Part shown: positions 34,809-43,879 of the stretch, piece after piece
Layout of the letters: every line of letters begins with the position of its first letter
How positions within the stretch are numbered: the first letter of the stretch is position 1
DNA from: Serratia rhizosphaerae
Lineage (GTDB): Bacteria > Pseudomonadota > Gammaproteobacteria > Enterobacterales > Enterobacteriaceae
Direction: 5' to 3'
DNA: 64,000 bases
Assembly: GCF_009817885.1 (NCBI RefSeq)
Contig: NZ_CP041764.1
Span: forward strand, 3,286,001-3,350,000
The notes under the pieces: generated by a model
The model's database searches: none
The model's input: only the letters and a program-made list of their open reading frames with translations
Told to the model about the DNA's origin: nothing
Position numbers and translations under genes: made by a program

Positions 34809-36062
34809 ATGTCAAACGATAATCACAATCTGGGTCGCCGTCGTCTGTTGCAGGGGGTTACCGCAACCTGGTTGCTGAGCGTGAGCCGTGTCGGTTTTGC
34901 CGCGTCGTCGCATGTTATCGCGGTGCGTGTCTGGCCTTCATCCACCTACACGCGCGTGACGCTTGAGTCCAACGTGGCGCTGAAGTACAAGCAGTTTGCG
35001 CTGACCAATCCCGATCGGATCGTGGTGGATATTGAGGGCGTGCAGCTTAACAGCGTGCTGAAAGGCATCGCCTCCCAGGTGCAAAACAGCGACCCTAACC
35101 TGAAGCAGGCGCGCGTCGGCCAGTTCGATAAAGACACCGTGCGTCTGGTGCTGGAGCTGAAGCAGGACGTCCGCCCGCATATGTTCACCCTGGCGCCGAT
35201 TGCTGAATACCGCAACCGTCTGGTGCTGGATATGTATCCCAGCAAGCCGGCGCCCGGTGATGATGACTATGATCCGCTGTTGGCGTTGCTGGAAGATTAC
35301 AATAAGGGCGATCTGGAACGGACGCTGCCGGCACCGGCCAAAGCGCCGCAAACCGGTAAGGCGGGGCGTGACCGGCCGATTGTCATTATGCTCGACCCGG
35401 GGCACGGCGGTGAGGATCCCGGTGCGATCGGCAAGTACAAAACGCGCGAGAAAGACATCGTGCTGCAGATTGCCCGTCGGCTGAGAACGATGATCAAACG
35501 CGAACCGAATATGAAAGTCTTTATGACGCGTAACGAAGATGTTTTCATTCCGCTGAAGGTGCGGGTGGCAAAAGCGCGCAAGCAGCGCGCCGATCTGTTT
35601 GTCTCCATCCACGCGGATGCCTTTACCAACCGTGCGGCGCGTGGCTCATCGGTGTTTGCGCTGTCGACTAAAGGGGCAACCAGCGCCGCGGCGCGCTATC
35701 TGGCGCAGACGCAGAACGAATCGGATCAGATTGGCGGCGTCAGCAAAAGCGGTGACCGCTATCTGGATCACACCATGTTCGATCTGGTGCAGACGGCGAC
35801 CATCAACGACAGCCTGAAATTTGGCAAGGAAGTGCTGCATCGGATGGGCAGTATCAACCGGTTGCACAAGAATCGTGTCGATCAGGCCGGTTTTGCGGTG
35901 TTGAAGGCGCCGGACATTCCTTCCATTCTGGTGGAGACGGCGTTTATCAGCAACGTGGAAGAAGAGCGTAAACTGCGTACCAGCCGTTTTCAGCAGCAGA
36001 TCGCGGAATCCATACTGGCGGGTATCAAGGCTTATTTCTCCAACGGCGGAGCGAGGCGTTAA
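34809..36062 (+). CDS. amiC: N-acetylmuramoyl-L-alanine amidase AmiC
   Basis: 417 residues, as in E. coli. Twin-arginine signal (three Arg at residues 10-12, then LLQGVTATWLLSVSRVGFA) for Tat export. An AMIN domain (about 35-150) directs it to the septum; the Amidase_3 domain begins near residue 190 with MLDPGHGGEDPGA, His199 being a zinc ligand, and ends with VETAFISNVEEERKL. It splits septal peptidoglycan during cell separation when activated by NlpD. Divergent from argA and upstream of the initiator tRNA genes, as in E. coli. Confidence 0.97.
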   Translation: MSNDNHNLGRRRLLQGVTATWLLSVSRVGFAASSHVIAVRVWPSSTYTRVTLESNVALKYKQFALTNPDRIVVDIEGVQLNSVLKGIASQVQNSDPNLKQARVGQFDKDTVRLVLELKQDVRPHMFTLAPIAEYRNRLVLDMYPSKPAPGDDDYDPLLALLEDYNKGDLERTLPAPAKAPQTGKAGRDRPIVIMLDPGHGGEDPGAIGKYKTREKDIVLQIARRLRTMIKREPNMKVFMTRNEDVFIPLKVRVAKARKQRADLFVSIHADAFTNRAARGSSVFALSTKGATSAAARYLAQTQNESDQIGGVSKSGDRYLDHTMFDLVQTATINDSLKFGKEVLHRMGSINRLHKNRVDQAGFAVLKAPDIPSILVETAFISNVEEERKLRTSRFQQQIAESILAGIKAYFSNGGARR

Positions 36063-36120
36063 AGAGAAAGATGGCGCTGGGCTGCGGCCCGGCGTGATGA
36101 TGTTGGCGGATTTCAGATAC

Positions 36121-36142
36121 AAAAAAACACCCATAAGGGTGT
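36121..36142 (-). terminator. terminator of the initiator tRNA operon
   Basis: ACACCC-ATAA-GGGTGT stem-loop (36127-36142). On the minus strand it is followed by seven T (36127-36121), so it ends the tRNA transcript that reads leftward. Confidence 0.9.
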
Positions 36143-36161
36143 CTATTGTCATCATCAATAA

Positions 36162-36238
<77 letters not shown>

Positions 36239-36270
36239 TCCGTCTTGATGCTTGTGCGTTCTTTATCGTT

Positions 36271-36347
<77 letters not shown>

Positions 36348-36409
36348 TCCGTTTAACGCATTTTTCTCGAACCCAACCCGTTATAAGATGCCGCTGGTAC
36401 AGCATCGGT

Positions 36410-36486
<77 letters not shown>

Positions 36487-36548
36487 TCCGTTTAACGCAT
36501 TTTTCTCGAACCCAACCCGTTATAAGATGCCGCTGGTACAGCATCGGT

Positions 36549-36625
<77 letters not shown>

Positions 36626-36639
36626 TCCGATGGATGCGC

Positions 36640-36667
36640 ACTATACTCTCCATGGTTTATGTTGCAA
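36640..36667 (-). promoter_or_regulatory. promoter of the initiator tRNA operon
   Basis: On the minus strand -35 TTGCAA (36667-36662), 16 bp, -10 TATAGT (36645-36640), then a GC-rich discriminator GCGC, a feature of stringently controlled stable-RNA promoters. It points toward copy 4. Confidence 0.85.
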
Positions 36668-36810
36668 CCCCTTTTTGCAGATAATTGGTCTAAAGCCGTT
36701 TTTTGGCTTATTTCGCCCGCACATTGCTTTCTTTTTCATCATCCTGCGCGGTGTGAGATTTTTTATTGGCAGCGATTCCTTTATCTGAAGGGGTTTGTTA
36801 TCTTTCGCCG

Positions 36811-36889
36811 GTATCCCCTTTATTTTTCAAGCTGCAGATGTGCGACGGGGCCTGGCCTGCCGTCTGCACCTCGAAATGTCTTGGGTAAA
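36811..36889. repeat. shortened ERIC element
   Basis: About 79 bp. Read on the minus strand it begins TTTACCCAAGACATTTCGAG and ends GCAGCTTGAAAAATAAAGGG, the two ends of ERIC, but lacks the central AAGTGACTGGGG core. Short forms of ERIC with internal deletions are known in Yersinia. It lies in the 294-bp tRNA-mltA gap, which otherwise holds the tRNA promoter, presumably the mltA promoter, and AT-rich sequence. Confidence 0.75.
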
Positions 36890-36919
36890 AACCATACCTG
36901 TTTTTTAAGAGAGCGCGCG

Positions 36920-38062
36920 ATGAAAGGACGTTGGGGCAAATACCTGCTGGGCGGGTTAGTGATAGCAATCTTGGCGGGCTGTTCGTCAAAGCCGACCGAC
37001 CGCGGTCAGCAATATAAAGATGGGCAGTTGGAGCAGCCGCTGGCGCTGGTTAATCAGCCAAACACCCGCGGCGTACCGATGAACGGTAATGATTACGCCA
37101 ACCAACTGCTGGAGATCCAATACGCATCTCCTTCTTTGTTTAACCGTAACAGCAGTACCTACCAGGCGGTAAAGAGCTGGATGGCCTCCGGTGCGGACAC
37201 CCGCCAGCTTAGCCAGTTCGGCCTCAGCGCCTATCAGATGGAAGGGGCGGACAACTACGGCAACGTACAGTTTACCGGCTACTATACGCCGGTGGTGCAG
37301 GCGCGCTACACGCCGCAGGGCGAATTCCGCTACCCGCTGTACCGCATGCCGCCGAAACGCGGGCGTCTGCCGAGCCGTGCGGGCATTTATAACGGCGCGC
37401 TGGATGACCGCTACATCATCGCCTACAGCAACTCGCTGATGGACAACTTTATGATGGAAGTGCAGGGCAGCGGCTATGTCGATTTTGGTAACGGCCAGCC
37501 ACTGGTGTTCTTTGGCTACGGCGGCAAAAACGGCCATGCTTACCGCAGTATCGGCCGGGTATTGATCGACCGGGGTGAGGTGGCCAAGGCGGATATGTCG
37601 ATGCAGGCGATCCGCAAGTGGGCTGACAGCCACAGCGAAGCGGAAGTACGCGAGCTGCTGGAGCAGAACCCGTCCTTTGTCTTCTTCCGCCCGGAATCTT
37701 TCGCGCCGGTGAAAGGCGCCAGCGCGGTGCCGCTGATCGCCAAGGCGTCGGTGGCGTCCGACCGCTCGCTGATTCCTGCCGGCACCACGCTGCTGGCGGA
37801 AGTGCCGCTGCTGGACAACAAGGGTAAATTCACGGGAAAATATGAGATGCGCCTGATGGTGGCGCTGGACGTTGGCGGCGCGATTAAAGGCCAGCACTTT
37901 GATATCTATCAGGGTATCGGGCCGGACGCCGGTCATGCGGCCGGTTTTTACAACCACTATGGTCGGGTATGGGTGCTGAAAGGCGGCAACAGCGGCGCGC
38001 CGCTGTTCAGCGCCTATCGGCCCAAGGTCAGTCAGAGCGGGGGCTTGCTGGCGACGCGTTAA
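36920..38062 (+). CDS. mltA: membrane-bound lytic murein transglycosylase A
   Basis: 380 residues from ATG 36920. Lipoprotein signal with lipobox LAGC (Cys21) and Ser at +2, so outer-membrane anchored. The MltA barrel (MPPKRGRLPSRAGIYNG; EVQGSGYVDFGNGQPLVFFG) and C-terminal 3D domain (DVGGAIKGQHFDIYQG) with catalytic Asp are intact. It cleaves glycan strands to 1,6-anhydro-muropeptides. The frame stays open 261 bp upstream to 36659, through the short ERIC; that part is not protein. AAGAGAG precedes the chosen start. Confidence 0.96.
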   Translation: MKGRWGKYLLGGLVIAILAGCSSKPTDRGQQYKDGQLEQPLALVNQPNTRGVPMNGNDYANQLLEIQYASPSLFNRNSSTYQAVKSWMASGADTRQLSQFGLSAYQMEGADNYGNVQFTGYYTPVVQARYTPQGEFRYPLYRMPPKRGRLPSRAGIYNGALDDRYIIAYSNSLMDNFMMEVQGSGYVDFGNGQPLVFFGYGGKNGHAYRSIGRVLIDRGEVAKADMSMQAIRKWADSHSEAEVRELLEQNPSFVFFRPESFAPVKGASAVPLIAKASVASDRSLIPAGTTLLAEVPLLDNKGKFTGKYEMRLMVALDVGGAIKGQHFDIYQGIGPDAGHAAGFYNHYGRVWVLKGGNSGAPLFSAYRPKVSQSGGLLATR

Positions 38063-38090
38063 TCGTTAACGCCCGTCGTCGCTCACCCGC

Positions 38091-38113
38091 AAGGGCCGGA
38101 TTTTCCGGCCCTT
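38091..38113 (+). terminator. hairpin between mltA and tcdA
   Basis: AAGGGCCGGA-TTT-TCCGGCCCTT, a perfect 10-bp stem followed by ATCATTT. The weak T run makes it a moderate terminator at best. Confidence 0.6.
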
Positions 38114-38145
38114 ATCATTTGCATAATTAAGGTAATTAAAGCGTT

Positions 38146-38952
38146 ATGAGCACTCCCTATTCAGAAGCCTATCTGCAACGTTTTGGCGGTACGGCGCGTT
38201 TGTATGGCCAGCAGGCGTTGGCGCTGTTCGCCCAGGCGCACGTGTGCGTGATCGGCATTGGCGGCGTGGGCTCGTGGGCGGCGGAGGCGCTGGCGCGTAC
38301 CGGCATCGGCGCTATTACCCTGATTGATATGGATGATGTCTGCGTCACTAATACCAACCGCCAGATCCACGCGCTGCGCGGCCACGTCGGTCAGTCGAAG
38401 ACGGAAGTGATGGCCGAACGCATTCTGGCGATTAATCCGGAGTGCCGGGTGACCTGCATCGACGACTTTATTACGCCGGATAACGTGGCGGAACTGTTGG
38501 ACAACGGTTTTAGCTATGTGATTGACGCCATCGACAGCGTGCGGCCGAAGGCGGCGCTGCTGGCCTATTGCCGCCGCTTTAAAATCCCGGTCGTCACCAC
38601 CGGCGGCGCCGGCGGACAGATCGATCCTACGCGTATTGAAGTGGCGGATCTGGCGAAGACCATTCAGGATCCGCTGGCGGCCAAACTGCGCGAGCGGCTC
38701 AAACACGACTTCAACGTGGTGAAAAACAGCAAGGGTAAACTGGGGATCGACTGTGTCTTTTCCAGCGAAGCGCTGGTATACCCGCAGCCGGACGGCTCAG
38801 TGTGTGCATCGCGCAGTACGGCGGAAGGGCCAAAGCGCATGGACTGCAGCGCCGGTTTCGGCGCGGCGACCATGGTCACCGCAACCTTCGGCTTTGTTGC
38901 GGTTTCACATGCGCTGAAGAAGATGATGGCTAAAGCGGCTCGTCAGGCATAG
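38146..38952 (+). CDS. tcdA: tRNA threonylcarbamoyladenosine dehydratase
   Basis: 268 residues, ThiF/E1-like. The nucleotide-binding motif GIGGVGSWAAEALARTGIG and LIDMDDVCVTNTNRQ are clear. With ATP it cyclises t6A37 of tRNAs reading ANN codons to ct6A. In E. coli it works with CsdA and CsdE (older name csdL), both of which lie next to it here on the other strand. The last 10 bp overlap the 3' end of csdE in a tail-to-tail arrangement. Confidence 0.95.
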   Translation: MSTPYSEAYLQRFGGTARLYGQQALALFAQAHVCVIGIGGVGSWAAEALARTGIGAITLIDMDDVCVTNTNRQIHALRGHVGQSKTEVMAERILAINPECRVTCIDDFITPDNVAELLDNGFSYVIDAIDSVRPKAALLAYCRRFKIPVVTTGGAGGQIDPTRIEVADLAKTIQDPLAAKLRERLKHDFNVVKNSKGKLGIDCVFSSEALVYPQPDGSVCASRSTAEGPKRMDCSAGFGAATMVTATFGFVAVSHALKKMMAKAARQA

Positions 38953-39377
38953 CGCGCGGCGATATCCTTTACCGCTGCGGCCAGCGCTTCCAGACCGCTG
39001 GCGCGGGTGGCGCTGAGCTGGGCGCGCAATCCCAGGCTGTCGAACAGCGCCAGAGGATCGGCGGCCAGCAGTTGCTGCGGCGTCTTTCCTTCCACGGTGG
39101 TTAATAACACCGCCAGCAGGCCGCGCACGATGCGGCCTTCGCTGTCGCCGTAAAAATGCAGCCGATTGTCATCCAACAGCTGATGGCCTAACCAGACGCG
39201 GTTTTCACAGCCGCTCAGCTCTATATCCGCGTTGCGCAGCGCTTCCGGCAGCGTGGGCAGCTGTTTTGCCAGCATCACCAGTTGGCGATAGCGGTCTTCC
39301 CACTGTTTCAGCGCGCCGAATTTTTCTGTCAGGGCCGCAGCGGTAATGTCGTGGCCGAAGGGGTGAGGGGCTAGCAT
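38943..39377 (-). CDS. csdE: sulfur acceptor protein CsdE
   Basis: 144 residues from ATG 39377, which has GGAG upstream (a TTG at 39404 in frame is less likely). SufE-like fold; the acceptor cysteine is Cys57 in ELSGCENRVWLG, followed by GDSEGRIVRGLLAVLL. It takes the persulfide sulfur from CsdA and passes it on, in E. coli to TcdA-linked modification. Directly downstream of csdA with a 23-bp gap, so the two form an operon. Confidence 0.95.
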   Translation of the reverse strand: MLAPHPFGHDITAAALTEKFGALKQWEDRYRQLVMLAKQLPTLPEALRNADIELSGCENRVWLGHQLLDDNRLHFYGDSEGRIVRGLLAVLLTTVEGKTPQQLLAADPLALFDSLGLRAQLSATRASGLEALAAAVKDIAARYA

Positions 39378-39400
39378 AGCGTCTCCGAAATTACAGTGTA

Positions 39401-40606
39401 TCAATCTGCCAGCAGATCGACGGCATTCACCATGGCGTCGACCAGCCTGTCGACGTCTTCCGGCGTATTATAAGGGGCGAAAGAGGCGCGCAGGGTGCCG
39501 CTGACGCCCAGCGCCGCCATCAGCGGCTGCGCGCAGTGCTGCCCGGCGCGCAGCGCGATGCCTTGCTCCGCCAGCAGCGTGACGATATCGCTGTGATGAA
39601 TACCGGTAATATCGAACGCCAGCAGGCTGGAGCCGGAGCAACGGAAGCTGCGAAAGCCTGCCAGTTGCGCCAGTCGATGCTCGGCGTCGTCGGTTAATTG
39701 CCGTGCGTAGGCTTCCGCCGCCGGCAGATTTTGTTCCTCCAGCCAGCTCAGCGCTGCGCCCAGCCCCAGTACTCCGGCGATATTCGGCGTGCCGGCCTCA
39801 AAGCAGTAGGGCGGTTTTTGCGCGGTAAAGCCGTCAAACGAGGCCTGAGTCAGCATTTTGCCGCCGCCTTGCCACGGCACCATCTGCGCCAGCAGTTCAC
39901 TTTTGCCGTACAGCACGCCGATACCGGTCGGGCCATACAGCTTATGGCCGGAAAAGGCGTAAAAGTCGATGTTTAACCGCCGTACGTCCGCCGGACAGTG
40001 CACGATGCCCTGGGCTCCGTCGATCATGACTTTGGCACCGACGCCGTGCGCCAGCGCGATCGCCTGCGCCAGATCCGGACAGCCGCCGGTAACGTTGGAC
40101 ATCTGTCCCAGCGCCAGCAGCCGGGTTTTATCGCTGAGCAGCGTCGGCAGCAGCGCCAGGTCGGGCAGCCGGTCGGCCCCCAGCGGCAGTTTTGTTACGC
40201 GGGCACCGGTCTGCTCTGCGACCATCAGCCAGGGGATCAGGTTGGCATGATGCTCCGCCTCGCTGACGATAATTTCATCGCCGGGCTGCAGGCGGGGGCG
40301 CGCATAGCTTTGCGCCACCAGATTAATCGCCTCGGTGGTGCCGCGCGTCCAGACAATTTCTTCGGCGCCGGCGGCGTTAATCAATGCCGCCGCCTGATGG
40401 CGCGTCTGTTCAAAACGTACGGTCAGATCCTGAGCGGCCTTATGCTGGCTGCGGTGCACGGTGGCCGCCTCGCTGCTGTAAAACTGCTGCGTGGCGGCGA
40501 TCACCGCCTGCGGCTTCAGCGCGGTGGCGGCGCTGTCCAGATAAACGCCGGGCTGCGCCAGCGCGGGAAACTGGCGGCGGAAAAGTGAGGAATTAAACGA
40601 CGACAT
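39401..40606 (-). CDS. csdA: cysteine desulfurase CsdA
   Basis: 401 residues (E. coli 401). PLP-binding Lys222 in FSGHKLYGPTG and persulfide Cys358 in RAGQHCAQP are at the positions known for E. coli CsdA. It belongs to the group II (SufS-like) class V aminotransferases. It makes alanine and a protein-bound persulfide from cysteine. First gene of the csdA-csdE unit, divergent from ygdI. Confidence 0.96.
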   Translation of the reverse strand: MSSFNSSLFRRQFPALAQPGVYLDSAATALKPQAVIAATQQFYSSEAATVHRSQHKAAQDLTVRFEQTRHQAAALINAAGAEEIVWTRGTTEAINLVAQSYARPRLQPGDEIIVSEAEHHANLIPWLMVAEQTGARVTKLPLGADRLPDLALLPTLLSDKTRLLALGQMSNVTGGCPDLAQAIALAHGVGAKVMIDGAQGIVHCPADVRRLNIDFYAFSGHKLYGPTGIGVLYGKSELLAQMVPWQGGGKMLTQASFDGFTAQKPPYCFEAGTPNIAGVLGLGAALSWLEEQNLPAAEAYARQLTDDAEHRLAQLAGFRSFRCSGSSLLAFDITGIHHSDIVTLLAEQGIALRAGQHCAQPLMAALGVSGTLRASFAPYNTPEDVDRLVDAMVNAVDLLAD

Positions 40607-40789
40607 AGTGGATTATCATTGGTCGGAACACCTGTCGATCCTGTCCTATTTTGCCGTGACTGACAAGTCCATTGCAGCGGTTGTCTGGCATTCCGGTGTG
40701 AGTTTGTTATGCTGTTTCTACGGGTGCGCAACCTTGCCTTTATGTATCTAAAGGTCTTTTACAGCATTTTTATCTACAAGGAGTCCAAG

Positions 40790-41014
40790 ATGAAGAAAAC
40801 GGCCGCAGTTATCTCTGCTCTGATGCTGACGTTCACGTTGGCAGCTTGTTCCAGTAACTATGTGATGCACACCAATGATGGACGAACCATTGTTGCCGAC
40901 GGTAAACCGCAGGTTGATGAAGATACCGGGATGATCAGCTATAAAGATGCGAACGGCGTCGAACAGCAAATTAACCGTGCCGACGTGAAAGAGCTGGCGG
41001 AAAGCGACCAGTAA
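40790..41014 (+). CDS. ygdI: YgdI/YgdR-family small lipoprotein
   Basis: 74 residues from ATG 40790, with AAGGAG upstream. Lipobox LAAC (Cys20) with Ser at +2 and +3. The mature part (SNYVMHTNDGRTIVADGKPQVDE..TGMISYKDANG) matches YgdR of the same window and defines the DUF903 fold. Function unknown. It lies between csdA and gcvB/gcvA as in E. coli, and its end is 10 bp from the gcvB terminator on the other strand. Confidence 0.94.
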   Translation: MKKTAAVISALMLTFTLAACSSNYVMHTNDGRTIVADGKPQVDEDTGMISYKDANGVEQQINRADVKELAESDQ

Positions 41015-41023
41015 GCGTCAGGT

Positions 41024-41225
41024 AAAAAAAAGCACCGCAATGTTTGCGGTGCTGCATAAATCACTATGGACAGACAGGGTAAATGTACAGGAAGTGAAAA
41101 AAACAGTAGCTTAGCTACCATGTCCGGAATCGCCGGACAATTTGCAAACACAACATCACAACCACAAGCCAAAAGTTCATCGGCGTCCTCGACACCCAAT
41201 CCCTTTTCGTTCCGGCCCGGGAAGT
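41024..41225 (-). ncRNA. gcvB: GcvB small RNA
   Basis: About 202 nt, divergent from gcvA. On the minus strand it begins ACTTCCCGGGCCGGAACGAA, carries the G/U-rich R1 seed (GGTTGTGATGTTGTGTTTGC), then CATGGTAGCTAAGCTACTG and CTGTACATTTACCCTGTCTG, and ends with the GCACCGCAA/TTGCGGTGC terminator plus eight T. This matches E. coli GcvB closely. It represses many amino-acid and peptide transporters by pairing through R1. Antisense frames across it are not genes. Confidence 0.96.
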
Positions 41226-41231
41226 GCCGCC

Positions 41232-41260
41232 ACTATAGGTATTTGCTGGCGTCTGCTCAA
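41232..41260 (-). promoter_or_regulatory. gcvB promoter
   Basis: -35 TTGAGC (41260-41255), 17 bp, -10 TATAGT (41237-41232), 7 bp before the expected first base at 41225. In E. coli, GcvA activates this promoter; the 172-bp gcvB-gcvA gap should hold the GcvA sites, which I did not assign. Confidence 0.8.
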
Positions 41261-41397
41261 CGGACAATTTATAATGCATCGGATAAAAAAAACTAATGAA
41301 ATGGACGCGGAAAAAGCGAGCCAGCGCGCGTCTGTCAACGCAACCCGCTTTTAGGGTTGATGGTGTTGTAATTTTGTTACACAAAAGTAGCTAATTA

Positions 41398-42315
41398 ATG
41401 TCTAAACGTTTACCGCCCCTTAATGCGTTGCGGGTGTTTGATGCGGCAGCCCGCCATCTCAGTTTCACTAAAGCGGCCGAAGAGCTTTTTGTCACTCAGG
41501 CTGCGGTGAGCCACCAGATCAAGTCTCTGGAGGATTTCCTCGGCCTTAAACTGTTCCGCCGGCGCAACCGTTCCCTGCTGCTGACCGAAGAAGGGCAGAG
41601 TTATTATCTGGATATCAAAGAGATATTCTCCTCCATTAATGAAGCAACGCGTAAGCTGCAGGCGCGCAGCGCCAAGGGCGCATTGACGGTCAGTTTGCCG
41701 CCGAGTTTCGCTATTCAGTGGCTGGTGCCGCGCCTGTCTGGCTTTAACTCAGCTTATCCGGGAATTGATGTTCGTATACAAGCCGTTGACCGGGAAGAGG
41801 ATAAACTGGCCGACGACGTTGACGTCGCCATTTTTTATGGCCGCGGCAATTGGCCGGGGCTGCGTGCGGAGCGATTGTATGCCGAATATCTGCTGCCGGT
41901 ATGTTCTCCCAGCCTGCTGACCGGCGAGCGCGCCTTAAAATCGCCGGACGATCTGGCTAATCACACGCTGCTGCACGATACTTCACGCCGCGACTGGTTG
42001 GCCTATACCCGGCAACTGGGTTTACAGCATATTAATGTGCAGCAAGGGCCGATTTTCAGCCACAGCGCGATGGTGGTACAGGCGGCGGTGCATGGTCAGG
42101 GCATTGCGCTGGTGAACAACGTGATTGCGCAGACGGAAATTGAAGCGGGCAGGTTGGTATGTCCGTTTAATGATGTTTTGGTCAGCAAAAACGCTTTTTA
42201 TCTGGTATGTCATGACAGCCAGGCAGAACTGGGTAAAATAGCCGCCTTTCGCCAATGGATACTGGCGCGTGCTGCCAGCGAGCAGGAAAAATATCGTTTC
42301 CGCTATGAACAATAA
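41398..42315 (+). CDS. gcvA: LysR-type regulator GcvA of the glycine cleavage system
   Basis: 305 residues (E. coli 305). The start KRLPPLNALRVFDAAARHLS and helix-turn-helix TKAAEELFVTQAAVSHQIKS are those of GcvA. The effector domain follows. It activates gcvTHP in glycine excess and gcvB, and represses gcvTHP with GcvR when purines are plentiful. Divergent from gcvB and upstream of ygdD, as in E. coli. Confidence 0.95.
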   Translation: MSKRLPPLNALRVFDAAARHLSFTKAAEELFVTQAAVSHQIKSLEDFLGLKLFRRRNRSLLLTEEGQSYYLDIKEIFSSINEATRKLQARSAKGALTVSLPPSFAIQWLVPRLSGFNSAYPGIDVRIQAVDREEDKLADDVDVAIFYGRGNWPGLRAERLYAEYLLPVCSPSLLTGERALKSPDDLANHTLLHDTSRRDWLAYTRQLGLQHINVQQGPIFSHSAMVVQAAVHGQGIALVNNVIAQTEIEAGRLVCPFNDVLVSKNAFYLVCHDSQAELGKIAAFRQWILARAASEQEKYRFRYEQ

Positions 42316-42360
42316 ACCGGCGGCCTCAGGCGGTCGGTTATCGACTAAAGGTAAATAACG

Positions 42361-42756
42361 ATGAGCAGTCGTTCGATGCTGATTTTTGCCGCGATCAGCG
42401 GTTTTGTATTTGTTGCTTTGGGGGCATTTGGCGCGCACGTGCTGAGCGGTACGCTGGGCGCCAATGAAATGGCGTGGATCCGCACCGGGCTGGATTATCA
42501 AGGGGTGCATACCCTGGCGGTGCTGGCACTGGCGGTAGCGATGCAACGCCGCGTCAGCCTGTGGTTTTACTGGAGCGGAGCGCTGCTGGCGCTCGGCACC
42601 GTGTTGTTTAGCGGCAGCCTGTATTGTTTGGCGCTGTCGCACCTGAAGGTCTGGGTCTATATCACGCCGGTAGGCGGCGTGTGTTTCCTGATCGGTTGGG
42701 CATTGATGTTGATTGGCGCTTTGCGTCTGAGGAAAAAGGCCGAGCGCCATGAATAA
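42361..42756 (+). CDS. ygdD: DUF423 inner membrane protein YgdD
   Basis: 131 residues with four membrane helices. The N-terminal FVALGAFGAHVLSG and the inner segment QGVHTLAVLALA are the DUF423 signature. Function unknown. It lies between gcvA and rlmM as in E. coli; the last eight bases overlap rlmM, so they are co-translated. Confidence 0.93.
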   Translation: MSSRSMLIFAAISGFVFVALGAFGAHVLSGTLGANEMAWIRTGLDYQGVHTLAVLALAVAMQRRVSLWFYWSGALLALGTVLFSGSLYCLALSHLKVWVYITPVGGVCFLIGWALMLIGALRLRKKAERHE

Positions 42757-43852
42757 AGTTGCATTGTACTGCCGCCCCGGCTTTGAAAAAGAGTGCGCGG
42801 CGGAAATTACGGATAAAGCCTCTCAGTTGGAGATTTTCGGCTTTGCCCGGGTAAAAGAAAACAGCGGCTATGTGCTGTTTGAGTGCTATCAGCCGGACGA
42901 TGCCGACCGGCTGGCGAAAGAAATTCCCTTCCGCGAGCTGATTTTTGCCCGCCAGCTGATTGTCGTCGGTGAGCTGCTGCGCGATCTGCCGCCGGAAGAC
43001 CGCGTTTCGCCGATTGTCGGTATGCTGATCGGCGTGGTCGATCGCGGCGGCGAGCTGCGGGTAGAAGTGGCGGACACCAACGAAAGCAAAGAGCTGATGA
43101 AGTTCTGCCGCAAGCTGACGGTGCCGCTGCGCGCCGCGATGCGTGAGCAGAAGGTGCTGATGGCGCGTGAAAACCCGACGCGGCCGGTGGTGCACGTATT
43201 CTTTATCGCGCCGGGATGCTGCTATGTCGGCTATTCATACAGCAACAATAACTCGCCGTTTTATATGGGCATCCCGCGGCTGAAATTCCCGGCCGATGCG
43301 CCAAGCCGTTCAACGTTGAAGCTGGAAGAAGCGTTCCACGTGTTTATTCCCGCCGATGAGTGGGACGAACGTCTGGGCAGCGGCATGCACGCCGTGGATC
43401 TTGGGGCCTGCCCCGGCGGCTGGACCTATCAGTTGGTGAAGCGCAGCATGATGGTGCATGCGGTGGATAACGGCCCGATGGCGCCAAGCCTGATGGATAC
43501 CGGTCAGGTTACCCATCATCGCGCCGACGGTTTTAAATTTGAGCCGAACAGCAGCAAAATCTACTGGCTGGTGTGCGATATGGTGGAGAAGCCGGCTAAG
43601 GTCACCAGCCTGATGATTCAGTGGCTGGTCAAAGGCTGGTGCCGTGAGGCGATCTTCAACCTGAAGCTGCCGATGAAGAAGCGTTACGAAGAGGTCTCGC
43701 AGAATCTGCAGAGCATCCGGGAGGCGTTGGGTGCGGCAGGCATCAGCGCGGATGTGCATGCCAAGCAGCTGTATCATGACCGTGAAGAGGTGACGGTGCA
43801 CGTACGCCGCATGTGGTCCGCCGTGCCGGGCCGCCGCGACGAACGGGACTGA
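42749..43852 (+). CDS. rlmM: 23S rRNA 2'-O-ribose methyltransferase RlmM
   Basis: 367 residues (E. coli 366). N-terminal THUMP-like domain and C-terminal FtsJ/RrmJ fold with the AdoMet motif DLGACPGGWTYQLV. It methylates C2498 of 23S rRNA. The last part, LYHDREEVTVHVRR, is typical. The stop is followed by a perfect hairpin shared with the convergent xni. Confidence 0.96.
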   Translation: MNKVALYCRPGFEKECAAEITDKASQLEIFGFARVKENSGYVLFECYQPDDADRLAKEIPFRELIFARQLIVVGELLRDLPPEDRVSPIVGMLIGVVDRGGELRVEVADTNESKELMKFCRKLTVPLRAAMREQKVLMARENPTRPVVHVFFIAPGCCYVGYSYSNNNSPFYMGIPRLKFPADAPSRSTLKLEEAFHVFIPADEWDERLGSGMHAVDLGACPGGWTYQLVKRSMMVHAVDNGPMAPSLMDTGQVTHHRADGFKFEPNSSKIYWLVCDMVEKPAKVTSLMIQWLVKGWCREAIFNLKLPMKKRYEEVSQNLQSIREALGAAGISADVHAKQLYHDREEVTVHVRRMWSAVPGRRDERD

Positions 43853-43859
43853 TATGACA

Positions 43860-43879
43860 GGGCGCTGCGTGCAGCGCCC
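43860..43879. terminator. rlmM/xni convergent terminator
   Basis: GGGCGCTGC-GT-GCAGCGCCC, a perfect 9-bp stem between the two stop codons, followed on the plus strand by TTAATTT. Confidence 0.7.

Noticed and set aside
36659..36919. N-terminal extension of MltA
   Set aside because: It would bury the lipoprotein signal and run through a repeat element. The ATG at 36920 with AAGAGAG upstream gives a normal lipoprotein.
41066..41384. Short frames across the gcvB region on both strands
   Set aside because: The sequence is the GcvB RNA gene and its promoter. The frames have no ribosome sites and no similarity.
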